DNA of 45,943 nt from RYN-417 sp043745485 (GTDB taxonomy: Bacteria > Patescibacteriota > Saccharimonadia > Saccharimonadales > JACDBH01), in the NCBI GenBank assembly GCA_043745485.1, contig JAYTSU010000034.1:1-45943 (forward strand). Direction: 5' to 3'. Numbering within the stretch: position 1 is the stretch's first letter; each line of letters begins with the position of its first letter. Shown piece after piece: positions 1-8,606 of this stretch. The position numbers were made by a program, and so were the translations under genes. Under the pieces are notes generated by a model. The model was not told where the DNA came from, made no database searches, and saw nothing but the letters and a program-made list of their open reading frames with translations.

Positions 1-1689
1 GTTACCAGCTAGTGAGTTAGAAGCATCGTTACGAAGGGTAAGGCCGCCGTTGGTAGCATTAAGGACGATCTCAGGGTTGGTGGAGTTAGTGTATGCACCT
101 TGGAGGGTGTAAGCGGTTGAACCGATGAAGGTTGAGTTACAGGTAGCGAGTTGGTTAGTATTGTTACGGCAGACAACAGTATCAGTGTTAGCAGAGCCCA
201 GACTAGTAGCAGTAATAATACCGGCTACTGCTAAGGTACCGGTTAAGTTAGCTGCCGAACTAATAGTTTGACCATTAATGGTGCCACTGGTAATAAGAGT
301 GGTTACGCCGCTGACTGCACCGGCCGTGGTGACGTTTAGGGCGTTAGAAGCTAATGCAAAAGTACCAGTAGCATTACCGATGGTGGTGTTACCAGTGTTA
401 GTACCAGCGTTAATTGATGTACCCGTAGTACCTGTTGTGTTGATGTTGGTGGTACCCATAATGCTGTTTGTAGATGCAGCATTACCAATTCCAACGGTTG
501 TAGAGTTGGCTGTACCAACATTTACCGTGCCGGCTCCCGTTGTATTAAGCGCAAGGGTACCCGTACCGTTTGCTTGGGCAGTCAGGTTGCTGTTGGTGGT
601 GCTTGCACTAATTACTGGGTTGGCACCAGCAAATGTGAGCGTTGTGGAGTTAAATGCGTTGCTGTTGAAGGTGCCAGTTGCAACAATATTACCACTGTTA
701 TCGATCTTAAATACGTCAGTACCACTCTTTTGTAGTTCAACTATGTTTCCTGCTGCATTCGTCTTGTTTATAAATATTGTATTGTTGGCAGTGGCATCTG
801 CTTGGACAGCTAAAGGTGCCAGCTGAACGTAGCCGCTACCAGCCACACTACACGCGCCCGTAGCAGCAGTTGTACATACCGTACCGGTTTCTGCTGGGAG
901 CGTAATGGTAAAGTTAGACGCGCTGCTGGTTGGAATGACAGTGAGCGTGCCGCCTCCAACGGTCGCAAAGGCCAACTTACCCGTCAAACTGGATGCTGTC
1001 CCCAGGATAAGTTGGTTATTTGTAGAGTCACCGGTTACATAACTGGTTCCAGCAGACTGGTTCTGCAGTTTGAACGCCGCTGTTGAGTCTACGGCTGGGC
1101 GGTAGGTGTTAACACCGGTCCATATCTGGTTAGCAGACAGCTGGCCAAAGGAAGAAGCCGTTAAACCACCAAGTTGCATGGCATTTAAGGCGTACACTGC
1201 AGTAGTCATAGCCTGCATCGGTATCATTTCACCGTCTGGCGTACAGTTTGTAAACGGCGTACAGCTGACATTAGTGCTACCAATGTTCATGGAAAGCCAT
1301 AAACTGCTTTGGTTCCAGTCAATGCTCGAGCCAAACGCGTTTAGTGAACCAAGTTGCACAGACATAAAGCCATTTTGAACCTTTACACCTTGAGACGAGG
1401 AGTTTAAATAACTTTCTGTCCACTTGAGCGAGCCGGCTGGTGATCCTGTGGTGTTTCCAACAGATTGGCCGTCACCATCTTGGTAAATCTTGAACTGGAT
1501 GTTATAAAAACCGTCTGGAACTGTCGCCCCAGATGAATTCAAGAGTCTTCCCTGGAAATTAATTTGCTGATTTATGCCTACTGCAGCAAAAACTGGTGAA
1601 AAGCTGGATACAAATAATGCAAAAAAGACACCTAAAAGGGTGCCAAATAGAAATAACCTACGACTGGTTCTATCTGTTTCAAATTCCAT
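1..1689 (-). CDS. Large secreted repetitive surface protein (C-terminal part beyond window edge)
   Basis: The frame is open from the ATG at 1689 down to base 1, so 563 codons are visible and the 3' end is missing. The N terminus has a basic stretch and a hydrophobic signal segment (about residues 10-33). A domain with the pattern INFQGRLLNSSG...VPDGFYNIQFKIYQDG...WTES follows, ending in a G-F-M-S-V-Q-L-G strand; I know this layout from exported CPR surface proteins. From about residue 190 the chain is Thr/Ser/Asn/Gly/Ala-rich with repeated NLT-, NAT- and TTG-like beta-strand units, suggesting a long beta-solenoid or fibre. It is the last visible gene of the surface block and has its own promoter at 1770-1797. 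Function is unknown; adhesion or S-layer-like display is inferred. Confidence 0.85.
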   Translation of the reverse strand, partial: MEFETDRTSRRLFLFGTLLGVFFALFVSSFSPVFAAVGINQQINFQGRLLNSSGATVPDGFYNIQFKIYQDGDGQSVGNTTGSPAGSLKWTESYLNSSSQGVKVQNGFMSVQLGSLNAFGSSIDWNQSSLWLSMNIGSTNVSCTPFTNCTPDGEMIPMQAMTTAVYALNAMQLGGLTASSFGQLSANQIWTGVNTYRPAVDSTAAFKLQNQSAGTSYVTGDSTNNQLILGTASSLTGKLAFATVGGGTLTVIPTSSASNFTITLPAETGTVCTTAATGACSVAGSGYVQLAPLAVQADATANNTIFINKTNAAGNIVELQKSGTDVFKIDNSGNIVATGTFNSNAFNSTTLTFAGANPVISASTTNSNLTAQANGTGTLALNTTGAGTVNVGTANSTTVGIGNAASTNSIMGTTNINTTGTTGTSINAGTNTGNTTIGNATGTFALASNALNVTTAGAVSGVTTLITSGTINGQTISSAANLTGTLAVAGIITATSLGSANTDTVVCRNNTNQLATCNSTFIGSTAYTLQGAYTNSTNPEIVLNATNGGLTLRNDASNSLAGN

Positions 1690-1769
1690 TTTTGTATCTG
1701 TTTTATTGTTTGTTTAAGCTTAGAGGAGATACATTTTTAGTTCTCACTGAGCACTTCTCTACTTAAATA

Positions 1770-1797
1770 ACTATAAGCTTTTTATCTTATAATGCAA
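1770..1797 (-). promoter_or_regulatory. Promoter of the large surface-protein gene
   Basis: On the minus strand a -35 TTGCAT (1797-1792), a 16-nt spacer and a -10 TATAGT (1775-1770) are seen. The transcript would have a leader of roughly 75 nt before the ATG at 1689, unlike the leaderless genes in this window. Confidence 0.55.
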
Positions 1798-1804
1798 GGG
1801 TTTT

Positions 1805-2806
1805 TTATGAGGTAGTACGTGGCTTTGCACCGAGTGTTGGATTTTGCTGAATGGCCATGATCTTTTGCATAATCTTTTTTTCATGACGCTCGCCAATCCA
1901 AAAGCTTACAACCATTGTGGCAGCAATAGCATACAGCGGCCATAGAACTAATAATTTATTCAGTGTCTTTTTTTGACTCCCAGAATTAGCTCCTGTAATG
2001 ACCGCTGGCTGTCCATTTACGATAGCTGCAACAGATAAGAATGCTACTTGCTGTTGGGCATCACTGGCCTGAAATGAAATTTTGTATACACCTGCTTTTT
2101 GGTATACATGGGATGCATTGAAGACCGTATTATCGCTCCGCGGTATCACTTTATTATTCGCATCTCCCCACTGAACGTTGAGTGCAAACGGTGCTGCACC
2201 ACCAATAATACTTATTGGTACGTTCATTGTCTGTCCAGGAAATATACCCCTATAAACAGCGTCGGTGTTGAGCAAGAGCTGTGATGCACCGAAGTTAAGT
2301 ATATTTAAACCGGCTGCAAACGGCTGAACTGCATCATAAAAAACTATTATAGCAGCCGACACAGGGCCCGCTTGATTGAGTACATCATAGACTTGGGCAG
2401 TCAGTGAATTCTGTCCGTATAACAAATCTATCTGCATTGTGTATGTACCCTTGCTTTCACACGAAGCTGATCCTGCGAATATATTATTTTTGTATAATTC
2501 AACAAGTGTCCCTGCCGGGCAGGTGCCTGATACAACTATGGGTGATATTGCAAAGTGCTGCTGGCCTTTTGGTGTGTCAATTGTGGCCGCCTGCTGAGGA
2601 GGCTTCTTAGGTACCGTACCGGTGAGTCCGATAGAACCAGCTTGCGGTCCTGGCGAGTCAGCCGCAACATATGTCCGTATGGACAGCCCCACGAGCATTA
2701 CTCCAACAAGCAGTGTCATCAGTATTAGCGGAATGTACGACGTATGCTCATGTGCACGTAGACGCCCACTATGTACGTGGTGGCTTATTTTTAACTGTTC
2801 ATACAT
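1805..2806 (-). CDS. Membrane protein with PKD-like extracytoplasmic domain
   Basis: The product from the ATG at 2806 is 333 aa. It has an N-terminal membrane segment (about residues 25-46) and a C-terminal one (about 285-307) followed by a basic cytoplasmic tail, so the middle lies outside the membrane. A central beta-rich stretch contains NVQWGDANN and HVYQKAGVYKISFQASD, matching the conserved strands of a PKD/Ig-like fold. An in-frame ATG 18 codons upstream lies above the promoter; I chose 2806 because an extended -10 sits 6 nt before it. It follows the DUF916-like gene and the WxL-like genes in the same direction, and may belong to the same surface complex. No enzymatic motif is seen. Confidence 0.75.
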   Translation of the reverse strand: MYEQLKISHHVHSGRLRAHEHTSYIPLILMTLLVGVMLVGLSIRTYVAADSPGPQAGSIGLTGTVPKKPPQQAATIDTPKGQQHFAISPIVVSGTCPAGTLVELYKNNIFAGSASCESKGTYTMQIDLLYGQNSLTAQVYDVLNQAGPVSAAIIVFYDAVQPFAAGLNILNFGASQLLLNTDAVYRGIFPGQTMNVPISIIGGAAPFALNVQWGDANNKVIPRSDNTVFNASHVYQKAGVYKISFQASDAQQQVAFLSVAAIVNGQPAVITGANSGSQKKTLNKLLVLWPLYAIAATMVVSFWIGERHEKKIMQKIMAIQQNPTLGAKPRTTS

Positions 2807-2812
2807 ATCGTT

Positions 2813-2821
2813 ATTATACCA
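2813..2821 (-). promoter_or_regulatory. Extended -10 promoter, leaderless start at 2806
   Basis: The minus strand reads TGG-TATAAT (TATAAT 2818-2813), then 6 nt, then ATG. A start site 7 nt below the -10 would make the mRNA begin at the start codon. No Shine-Dalgarno sequence is present. Confidence 0.6.
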
Positions 2822-2895
2822 CTTGCGCTTAGAGTGAGACTGATTACCAAAGCTAGCCACTCACCTGTCATAGCCTAAGCCCCATTCACACACGT

Positions 2896-3924
2896 CTATT
2901 TCTTAGTGCGCTTCTGTGCCTGATCAAGGATGCGTCGGTTGTAGCGTCGGATGAAGAACCTGAGAGCAAAGAAGGCTGCAACGATGCCTACAATAACTGC
3001 CGCAACAAGGCGATACGGAATAACCCAAAATACGAGCGAGCTAGTGACTACTTTTTTATCACTGCCATATGCGGCCTTAAGTGTAGCTGTATAGCGACCA
3101 AACAACCTCTTATTACCAATAACAGTGTTGTCGAGGGGTTGCTTAAACTGGCGTGAACTTTGTGGCAAGATATTCCCTGGTGGAAGATTTACATTAACCG
3201 CTGCTAATTTCTTGCCAAACATATCGGTAATAGTAACCTGGCCAACCGGTTGTACATGGACGTTACCCGTGTTTTTAAACTTTTCGACGAATTGTAATGG
3301 GCCAGATTCAAAGAATGTACCTGTCTTACCATCTTTATTAACTGATAAATCTTGAACAGATAGACCCTGCTTTACGTTACCACTTACAGTTACTAGAACC
3401 AGCACACCAATACTTGCAGCAAGCGATACACCGCTTCCGTCGAGTGACGGTGGTGTCGAAGTAAAGCGGATAACTCCATAGTGACCACCAGGCGCGGCGT
3501 CCTTAGGAACATTGATAGTGGCTGTTAATGTCTTAATTTCACGGGGAACAAGCAGCAAGCTTGGTAATGGTACTACCCAGCTTACAAGTGTATATGGGTC
3601 ATTAGAGGAATCTTTGTTATCCAGCAAAATCTTAGGGGTACCATCTTCACCACCTGATACGAAGTTGTTGACTTGTCCATTCACTATCAAGTTTCCGTTT
3701 GAGATATCCCTGATAAGAATTTGTGTCTTTACGGTTTGGCCTGGGTCTACAGAAAGATAAATAACTGGAGGTGCAATCTCAAGAGCCTGGCCATTGGTTG
3801 AAGTGGACTGAGGTGTGGTTTGCGTTGCTGGCTTTGTTTGTGCCAGAGCAATTGGGGAGCTCAAGAAGAAGCCATAGGTTATAACTGATGCCCATATGAT
3901 AGTTTTTTGTATATATTTACGCAT
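2896..3924 (-). CDS. DUF916/WxL-interacting-like membrane-anchored protein
   Basis: The 342-aa product has a signal peptide (about residues 8-28). Next comes a beta-sandwich module with LEIAPPVIYLSVDPGQTVK, LILDNKDS-like, SLLLVPREIKTLTATINVP and APGGHYGVIRF elements. These match the DUF916 module of WxL-interacting proteins (L-P-G-Q, 'vP..a.pG.yyg.i.f'). A second beta domain (about 190-300), one transmembrane helix (about 305-328) and a basic tail follow. The start lies 3 nt after the stop of the WxL-like gene at 3928, so the two are probably co-transcribed. In Firmicutes such proteins anchor WxL proteins to peptidoglycan; a similar role here is inferred. Confidence 0.75.
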   Translation of the reverse strand: MRKYIQKTIIWASVITYGFFLSSPIALAQTKPATQTTPQSTSTNGQALEIAPPVIYLSVDPGQTVKTQILIRDISNGNLIVNGQVNNFVSGGEDGTPKILLDNKDSSNDPYTLVSWVVPLPSLLLVPREIKTLTATINVPKDAAPGGHYGVIRFTSTPPSLDGSGVSLAASIGVLVLVTVSGNVKQGLSVQDLSVNKDGKTGTFFESGPLQFVEKFKNTGNVHVQPVGQVTITDMFGKKLAAVNVNLPPGNILPQSSRQFKQPLDNTVIGNKRLFGRYTATLKAAYGSDKKVVTSSLVFWVIPYRLVAAVIVGIVAAFFALRFFIRRYNRRILDQAQKRTKK

Positions 3925-3927
3925 AAT

Positions 3928-5052
3928 TTAAAAGGTTGATGTACATATGTACGTTAAAGTTGTTGTATAAGTACCCGCGAGCTGTCCACCGCTCACATTA
4001 ACTATATACGATGCAGTGTAAATCTGCGAGTTTGTTGGGCCAGCGCCTCCGTTTGCACTGTTTGCAATGGTGTCACCGGTTAGGAACTTGAAAGTATCGG
4101 GAGTATTATAACCTGCTACTGCTTGTCCTTTAAGCGTTGTTCCGTTAGCTGCTGGAGTAATTGCTATACCGACAGCTGGTGTGGAGACGGCGGTAGTATT
4201 AACCTCTAGGTTCATGCCAAACTGGCTGTTACCTATCGCGGGAACAGTTGCACTGGTAAGAGCGGGGATGGTCGCCGAGCCAGAGGTCATTGTAGCTCCA
4301 TTTACTGTTATGACATAACCAGATAAAGAGTTGGTTGAAGCTGCTAGTTGAGAGCTTGCAATAGCAGCAGCCGTAGGAGAGAAAAGTTGGTTAAATGAAA
4401 TTGCACCACTGGTAGCAGTGGCGCAATCTGGTATTGAAGCTGTAGTAGTGATGGTTGCGCCCGTACAAAAAATTAAAGATTCTGGCATAGTTCCCGTCAA
4501 TACAATCTGCGTGGCAGTGCTAGCAGCCACCGTACCGGTATCTATAGCAGTACCAGTTGCATTGGTGGCAGCGAAGGTAGAGATACGGACATAAAATGAG
4601 GTGTTGGTTGCTGTTGGGTTTGTAACCGTTACAAGCTGAGCAGCTATAGTTGTACCGGCTGCAATAGACGCGGCAGTACGCGTTATATAAGGAGCGCCGT
4701 TTGTAGCTGTTACGATGCTTGTAAATACTGCACCTGTTGAAGTTCCTAATGTAGCACTTGTCGTAACAAGACCTGTCGGGGTAGTGCAAGTACCCGCCGC
4801 CGTTGTACAGTAGAGAAATTGAATGGAGCCGACATTCACAGAACCAGCGTTAGGCACCGTAAACGTAAAGAGATGGTTCACAACCCCTCCAGGCTTAGAA
4901 CCTCCGTCTGTTGTGCCTGCTTGTAATGTAAGGCTGCGAACAGTGATCTGTGCAGCCGAAGCAATGCCCAGAGAAAGTGTGGACAATATAATGAGTAAAA
5001 TTCCACCAGCGACTACCCCAAACCAGGCTCTCGCTCTCCAACTCTTAACCAT
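3928..5052 (-). CDS. WxL-like secreted surface protein, paralog 1
   Basis: The 374-aa product has a signal peptide (about 1-33). The N-terminal module holds TVRSLTLQAGTTDGGSK and a Cys pair (YCTTAAGTC). The C-terminal module holds LTGTMPESLIFCTGA and a second Cys pair. Two spots match the two WxL motifs of WxL domains (GW-x-L and the terminal LTW-x-L) but with other residues: SGYVITV at Tyr246 and LTYIC at Tyr368-Cys370, just before the C terminus (CTSTF). The neighbouring genes at 5224 and 6473 are close paralogs, and the downstream gene is DUF916-like. An exported surface role is well supported; the WxL kinship is a pattern match, not a profile hit. Confidence 0.8.
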   Translation of the reverse strand: MVKSWRARAWFGVVAGGILLIILSTLSLGIASAAQITVRSLTLQAGTTDGGSKPGGVVNHLFTFTVPNAGSVNVGSIQFLYCTTAAGTCTTPTGLVTTSATLGTSTGAVFTSIVTATNGAPYITRTAASIAAGTTIAAQLVTVTNPTATNTSFYVRISTFAATNATGTAIDTGTVAASTATQIVLTGTMPESLIFCTGATITTTASIPDCATATSGAISFNQLFSPTAAAIASSQLAASTNSLSGYVITVNGATMTSGSATIPALTSATVPAIGNSQFGMNLEVNTTAVSTPAVGIAITPAANGTTLKGQAVAGYNTPDTFKFLTGDTIANSANGGAGPTNSQIYTASYIVNVSGGQLAGTYTTTLTYICTSTF

Positions 5053-5059
5053 ACCCTTA

Positions 5060-5068
5060 ATTCTACCA
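5060..5068 (-). promoter_or_regulatory. Extended -10 promoter, leaderless start at 5052
   Basis: The minus strand reads CTCATGG-TAGAAT (TAGAAT 5065-5060), 7 nt, ATG. The same CTCATGG block precedes the -10 of paralog 2, so the promoter was probably copied with the gene. Confidence 0.55.
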
Positions 5069-5165
5069 TGAGCGTTTCATTTTGACTAAAAGAATACGGG
5101 CTAAATAAAGAGCGCTAATTTAATAAAAAAACATCGGTAGATTATGCATTTAGATTACCAAAAAG

Positions 5166-5187
5166 TGGGCCGTGAATAGCCCGTTTT
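5166..5187 (-). terminator. Possible terminator between WxL-like paralogs
   Basis: GGGC (5167-5170) pairs with GCCC (5179-5182) around an 8-nt loop. A T run follows on the plus strand, and ACTTTTTGG follows on the minus strand, downstream of the gene at 5224. The stem is short. Confidence 0.35.
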
Positions 5188-5223
5188 TTCGTATTTTAAA
5201 AGCGCTATTTTTTTACTTAAAAT

Positions 5224-6393
5224 TTAGAACGTTGGTGTACAAATGTAGGTAAGCGTTGAGGTGTACGTACCAGCTGGTTGACTACCTGGGACATTTACGA
5301 TATAGCTGACAGTAAATATCTGCGCGTCAGAGCCTCCAGCACCACCATTTGCACTGTCCGCGACAACATCTGTACTGGTAAACTTAAAAGTATCAACGGT
5401 GTTATATCCCGCAGTTGCTTGACCTCTATAGTTAGTGCCGTTAGCAGCCGGTGCCACCGCCAGACCAACGACAGGAGAAGAGGTAGCAATCGTATTTGCC
5501 TTTAAGTTTAGTCCGAATTGGCTTATACCACGAATGCCCGTAGTTGCTGAACCCATAGCTATAATCGTATTAGAGCCTGAGGTAAGCGTCGGACCGTTGA
5601 TGGTGACCGAGTAGCCCGAACCGGCGTTAGTGGACGCTGCCATCTGTGACGAGGCTATGGCCGTATCGGTCGGAGAGAACAGTTGATTGAAGCTAACCGC
5701 ACCGATGGTAGCGGTTGCACAATCTGGCACGCCCGCAGTTGTACTAACGGTTGCCCCTGTGCAAAAGACTAACGACTCGGGCATAGTACCAGTTAGAATA
5801 ATCTGCTCATTAACCGAGGCATTAACGCTACCAGTATCTATGGCCGTGCCGGTTGCGTTGGTCGCAGTAAAGGTCGATATTCGGACAAAGAACGTACAAC
5901 TTGGAGCCGAAGTACCAGGTACCGGGTTATTTAACGGGCAGTCCGTTGCATCAGGGTTCCTGACACCTAGCAGCTGGTACGTCAGAACTGTTCCCGCACC
6001 GATACTTGCAGCTGCACGTGTGATATATGGTGAACCGTTGGTGGTGTTGACAAGCGTAAATCCTGTTGCACCAGTCTGTGTTCCCATAGTAGCGCTTGTT
6101 GTTAAAAGCCCGGCTGGGGTGGTACAGGTACCGGCAGCCAAAGTGCAGTATTTGAACTGAATCGAACCAATGGTTGGCGCCCCAACGTTTGGCACCGTAA
6201 ACGTGAAGAGGTGGTTAACGGTTCCACTCCGTTTAGAACCGCCATCCGTTGTGCCTGCCTGCAGTGTTAAGCTCCGTACTGTTATTTGGTTGGCCGATGC
6301 AACGCCAAGCTGTAGCGACGAAACAACCAACAGTATCATAAAACATAGGGCTGCTAAACCAAACCAAGCTCTCGCCCTTTTACCGATAGTCAT
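5224..6393 (-). CDS. WxL-like secreted surface protein, paralog 2
   Basis: The 389-aa product has a signal peptide (about 8-34) and the same two-module layout as its neighbours. It differs from paralog 1 by an insertion near residue 145-160 with a Cys pair (TDCPLNNPVPG...APSC). It shares most residues with paralog 3 across the whole length, so these two are a recent duplication. The WxL-equivalent positions are SGYSVTI and LTYIC, ending CTPTF. It has its own promoter and a leaderless start. Multiple expressed variants would fit antigenic or host-range diversity, which is inference. Confidence 0.8.
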   Translation of the reverse strand: MTIGKRARAWFGLAALCFMILLVVSSLQLGVASANQITVRSLTLQAGTTDGGSKRSGTVNHLFTFTVPNVGAPTIGSIQFKYCTLAAGTCTTPAGLLTTSATMGTQTGATGFTLVNTTNGSPYITRAAASIGAGTVLTYQLLGVRNPDATDCPLNNPVPGTSAPSCTFFVRISTFTATNATGTAIDTGSVNASVNEQIILTGTMPESLVFCTGATVSTTAGVPDCATATIGAVSFNQLFSPTDTAIASSQMAASTNAGSGYSVTINGPTLTSGSNTIIAMGSATTGIRGISQFGLNLKANTIATSSPVVGLAVAPAANGTNYRGQATAGYNTVDTFKFTSTDVVADSANGGAGGSDAQIFTVSYIVNVPGSQPAGTYTSTLTYICTPTF

Positions 6394-6399
6394 GACGTA

Positions 6400-6428
6400 A
6401 ATATACCATGAGCATTTATCTATCGCAA
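6400..6428 (-). promoter_or_regulatory. Promoter of WxL-like paralog 2, leaderless
   Basis: On the minus strand: -35 TTGCGA (6428-6423), a 17-nt spacer, extended -10 TGG-TATATT (TATATT 6405-6400), 6 nt, then ATG at 6393. Confidence 0.6.
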
Positions 6429-6472
6429 ACTGAAACTACTTACGTTTATGAAATTTCTTTGTCGTCAATCTT

Positions 6473-7651
6473 TTAGAATGTTGGTGTACAAATATAAGTG
6501 AGCGTCGTAGTGTACGTACCAGCAGGCTGACTACCACGAACGTTGACGATATAACTGACGGTATAGATCTGAGCGTCAGAACCACCTGCACCTCCATTAA
6601 AGCTATTAGCAACACTGTCTGCATTGCCAAATTTAAAGGTGTCCACCGTATCATAGCCTGCTGCCGATTGTCCCTTGTAATTAGTACCGTTAGTAGCAGG
6701 GGCTACTTCGAGCCCGACAACTGGGGTTGAGGTTGAGATGGTGTTTACCTTTAAGTTTAGCCCAAACTGGCTGAGACCACGAACACCTACACCTGGTGCC
6801 GTCATGGCTGTTACGGTGTTAGAACCTGATGTGAGTGTGGGGCCATTGATGGTAATGCTATAGCCCGAACCGGCGTTGGTGGAAGCCGCCATTTGCGATG
6901 AAGCAATAGCCGTATCCGTCGGAGAGAACAGTTGATTGAATGAAATAGCACCACTGGTAGCAGTGGTGCAGTCTGGCACGCCGGCAGTCGTTCCTACTAA
7001 AGCGCCCGTGCAGAAGACAAGTGACTCAGGCATGGTACCAGTAAGAATAATCTGTTCGTTGACTGAAGCATTAACGCTACCGGTGTCTATAGCAGCACCA
7101 GTTGCGTTAATAGAAGAGTACGTAGATATCCGAACAAAGAAGGTACAACTTGGAGCCGAGACGCCGGGAGATGGGTTGTTTAACGGGCAGTCAGTTGCAT
7201 CGGGGTTCGTAACACCGAGGAGTTGGTAGGTCAGCGTTGATCCAGCAGCAATACCAGCTGCCGCACGAGTAATATAAGGCGCTCCATTAGTGGTGTTATT
7301 GAGCGTAAACCCTGTTGCACCAGTCTGAGTTCCCATCGTAGCAGCTGTTGTTAAAAGCCCGGTTGGTGTCGTGCACACCCCCGCAGCCAAGGTACAATAT
7401 TTAAATTCTATCGAACCAATGTTTGGCGCACCAACGTTCGGTACCGTGAATGTAAAGAGGTGGTTTACGACCCCGCTCCGCTTAGAGCCACCATCTGTTA
7501 TTCCAGCCTGAAGTGTTAAGCTCCGTACGGTAATTTGGTTAGCAGAAGCAAGTTTCGGATAAATAATCGCAGACGCCAGACTAAATACCAGTATCCCTAC
7601 TAGGAAAAGTACAGGTAAGCGACTACGTGTCTTCTTGATTATTTTCTGCAT
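6473..7651 (-). CDS. WxL-like secreted surface protein, paralog 3
   Basis: The 392-aa product has a lysine/arginine-rich N terminus and a signal peptide (about 12-37). It carries the same modules, Cys pairs and MPESLVFCTGA block as paralog 2, including the Cys-bearing insertion. The WxL-equivalent positions are SGYSITI and LTYIC, ending CTPTF. It is the first of the three in its direction and the only one with a real 5' leader: the promoter lies about 50 nt upstream and a hairpin sits in the leader. That leader suggests post-transcriptional control not shared by the other two. Confidence 0.8.
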   Translation of the reverse strand: MQKIIKKTRSRLPVLFLVGILVFSLASAIIYPKLASANQITVRSLTLQAGITDGGSKRSGVVNHLFTFTVPNVGAPNIGSIEFKYCTLAAGVCTTPTGLLTTAATMGTQTGATGFTLNNTTNGAPYITRAAAGIAAGSTLTYQLLGVTNPDATDCPLNNPSPGVSAPSCTFFVRISTYSSINATGAAIDTGSVNASVNEQIILTGTMPESLVFCTGALVGTTAGVPDCTTATSGAISFNQLFSPTDTAIASSQMAASTNAGSGYSITINGPTLTSGSNTVTAMTAPGVGVRGLSQFGLNLKVNTISTSTPVVGLEVAPATNGTNYKGQSAAGYDTVDTFKFGNADSVANSFNGGAGGSDAQIYTVSYIVNVRGSQPAGTYTTTLTYICTPTF

Positions 7652-7663
7652 TTTTATTTTTTG

Positions 7664-7683
7664 CTAATACTTTTTCGTATTAG
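7664..7683 (-). promoter_or_regulatory. Perfect 7-bp inverted repeat in the leader of paralog 3
   Basis: CTAATAC (7664-7670) and GTATTAG (7677-7683) form a perfect stem with a 6-nt loop. It lies between the promoter and the ATG at 7651, starting 12 nt before the start codon. There is no T tract in the minus direction, so an operator or translation-control hairpin is more likely than a terminator. Confidence 0.4.
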
Positions 7684-7703
7684 TTTTAAAGTGTTACCCT
7701 AGG

Positions 7704-7733
7704 ATTTTATCAGAGGTTTTCATACATTGTCAA
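7704..7733 (-). promoter_or_regulatory. Sigma70-type promoter of WxL-like paralog 3
   Basis: On the minus strand: consensus -35 TTGACA (7733-7728), 18-nt spacer ending in TGA, and -10 TAAAAT (7709-7704). The predicted leader is about 45 nt. Confidence 0.65.
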
Positions 7734-7770
7734 TCTTAATTAGCATAAATACTATACTAGATGGCAATTA

Positions 7771-8493
7771 TTAAAAAGTAGCTGTGCATAAGATGGTCTG
7801 ATTTCCTGAATATTGCCCACCTATAGTTAAGCTGTCCACATTAACAATATAACTAATCGTATATACTGTTGTACCTGATGTTTTTGGCGAGGATGCAATT
7901 GTCTCACCAGAGACATAACGGTAATTATTAGCCGTCCCGTAGTTTGTCGTAGGGCTACCAAAACCAAACTGCCCATGATCTGGATTGGCACCTAAAGATG
8001 AAGGGGATGTGTTTGCTACCAGATTAATTCCAAACTGCTCTGTTCCCACCGTCGATGGTCCGGTAGTCGACATAGCGCTGATGGTGTGTGTACCGTTTGT
8101 CGGTGGCGTACCAAGTGCCTGAACAACGTAACCATAACTCGTATAGTTACTGACTGCAAAGGTAGATGTTGATGTAGCCGTAAGACCTGGAGAAAAGCTA
8201 CCAAAATTCAGATTAGAAGAAGCAACTGCAAAAGCCAATGAGGGATCGGAAGTCGTTTCATTCCCTGGATTTGCCTGAGTTATTGTACCAGTCTGATTAC
8301 CAAAACCGATGATACCACCTGAAGTAAGTGCCTTATACCCGGTTGACTGTGCCTTATTACTTCCCAGACCACCAAGTGATGTCTCGTTAAATTGATAGTT
8401 TGTCGACTGCAATGCACTGGCAACAGTTGCAATAACTAAGGAGCTCACTACACATATACATGCTATCCAAACTCCGCCTAATATCTTCCGCAT
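7771..8493 (-). CDS. Short WxL-like secreted surface protein
   Basis: The product from the ATG at 8493 is 240 aa. It has a signal peptide (about 1-27), followed by YQFNETSLGGLGS and then a single module equivalent to the C-terminal module of the three longer paralogs. YGYVVQ stands where the first WxL motif would be. The tail is GGQYSGNQTILCTATF, sharing the -CT.TF end. An upstream in-frame ATG at 8565 would add 24 residues without signal character, so I prefer 8493. Sequence identity to the paralogs is low except in the C-terminal strands, so this is an older family member. Confidence 0.7.
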   Translation of the reverse strand: MRKILGGVWIACICVVSSLVIATVASALQSTNYQFNETSLGGLGSNKAQSTGYKALTSGGIIGFGNQTGTITQANPGNETTSDPSLAFAVASSNLNFGSFSPGLTATSTSTFAVSNYTSYGYVVQALGTPPTNGTHTISAMSTTGPSTVGTEQFGINLVANTSPSSLGANPDHGQFGFGSPTTNYGTANNYRYVSGETIASSPKTSGTTVYTISYIVNVDSLTIGGQYSGNQTILCTATF

Positions 8494-8570
8494 TCTATAA
8501 TTGTTGTTTAAACAGAAGCTTTTTGCAACACCTCCCTTCAAAACCTGTTTTGTGAGGTAAGTCATAAGCG

Positions 8571-8576
8571 GTATAC
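8571..8576 (+). promoter_or_regulatory. Possible -10 box for the gene at 8607
   Basis: TATACT lies about 30 nt before the ATG at 8607, and a purine-rich AAAAGGGA about 13 nt upstream of the ATG could serve as ribosome-binding site. No clear -35 is seen. The gene diverges from the WxL-like gene at 8493. Confidence 0.3.
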
Positions 8577-8606
8577 TTATATGGAAAGAAAAGGGATAAA
8601 TCTAAG

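Noticed and set aside
278..1378. Plus-strand ORFs of 182 and 90 aa
   Set aside because: They lie antisense inside the open minus-strand surface-protein frame and have Val/Pro/Ala-rich shadow composition with no start signals.
7664..7683. Inverted repeat as a transcription terminator
   Set aside because: It lies downstream of a promoter and just before a start codon, and has no T run in the direction of transcription.
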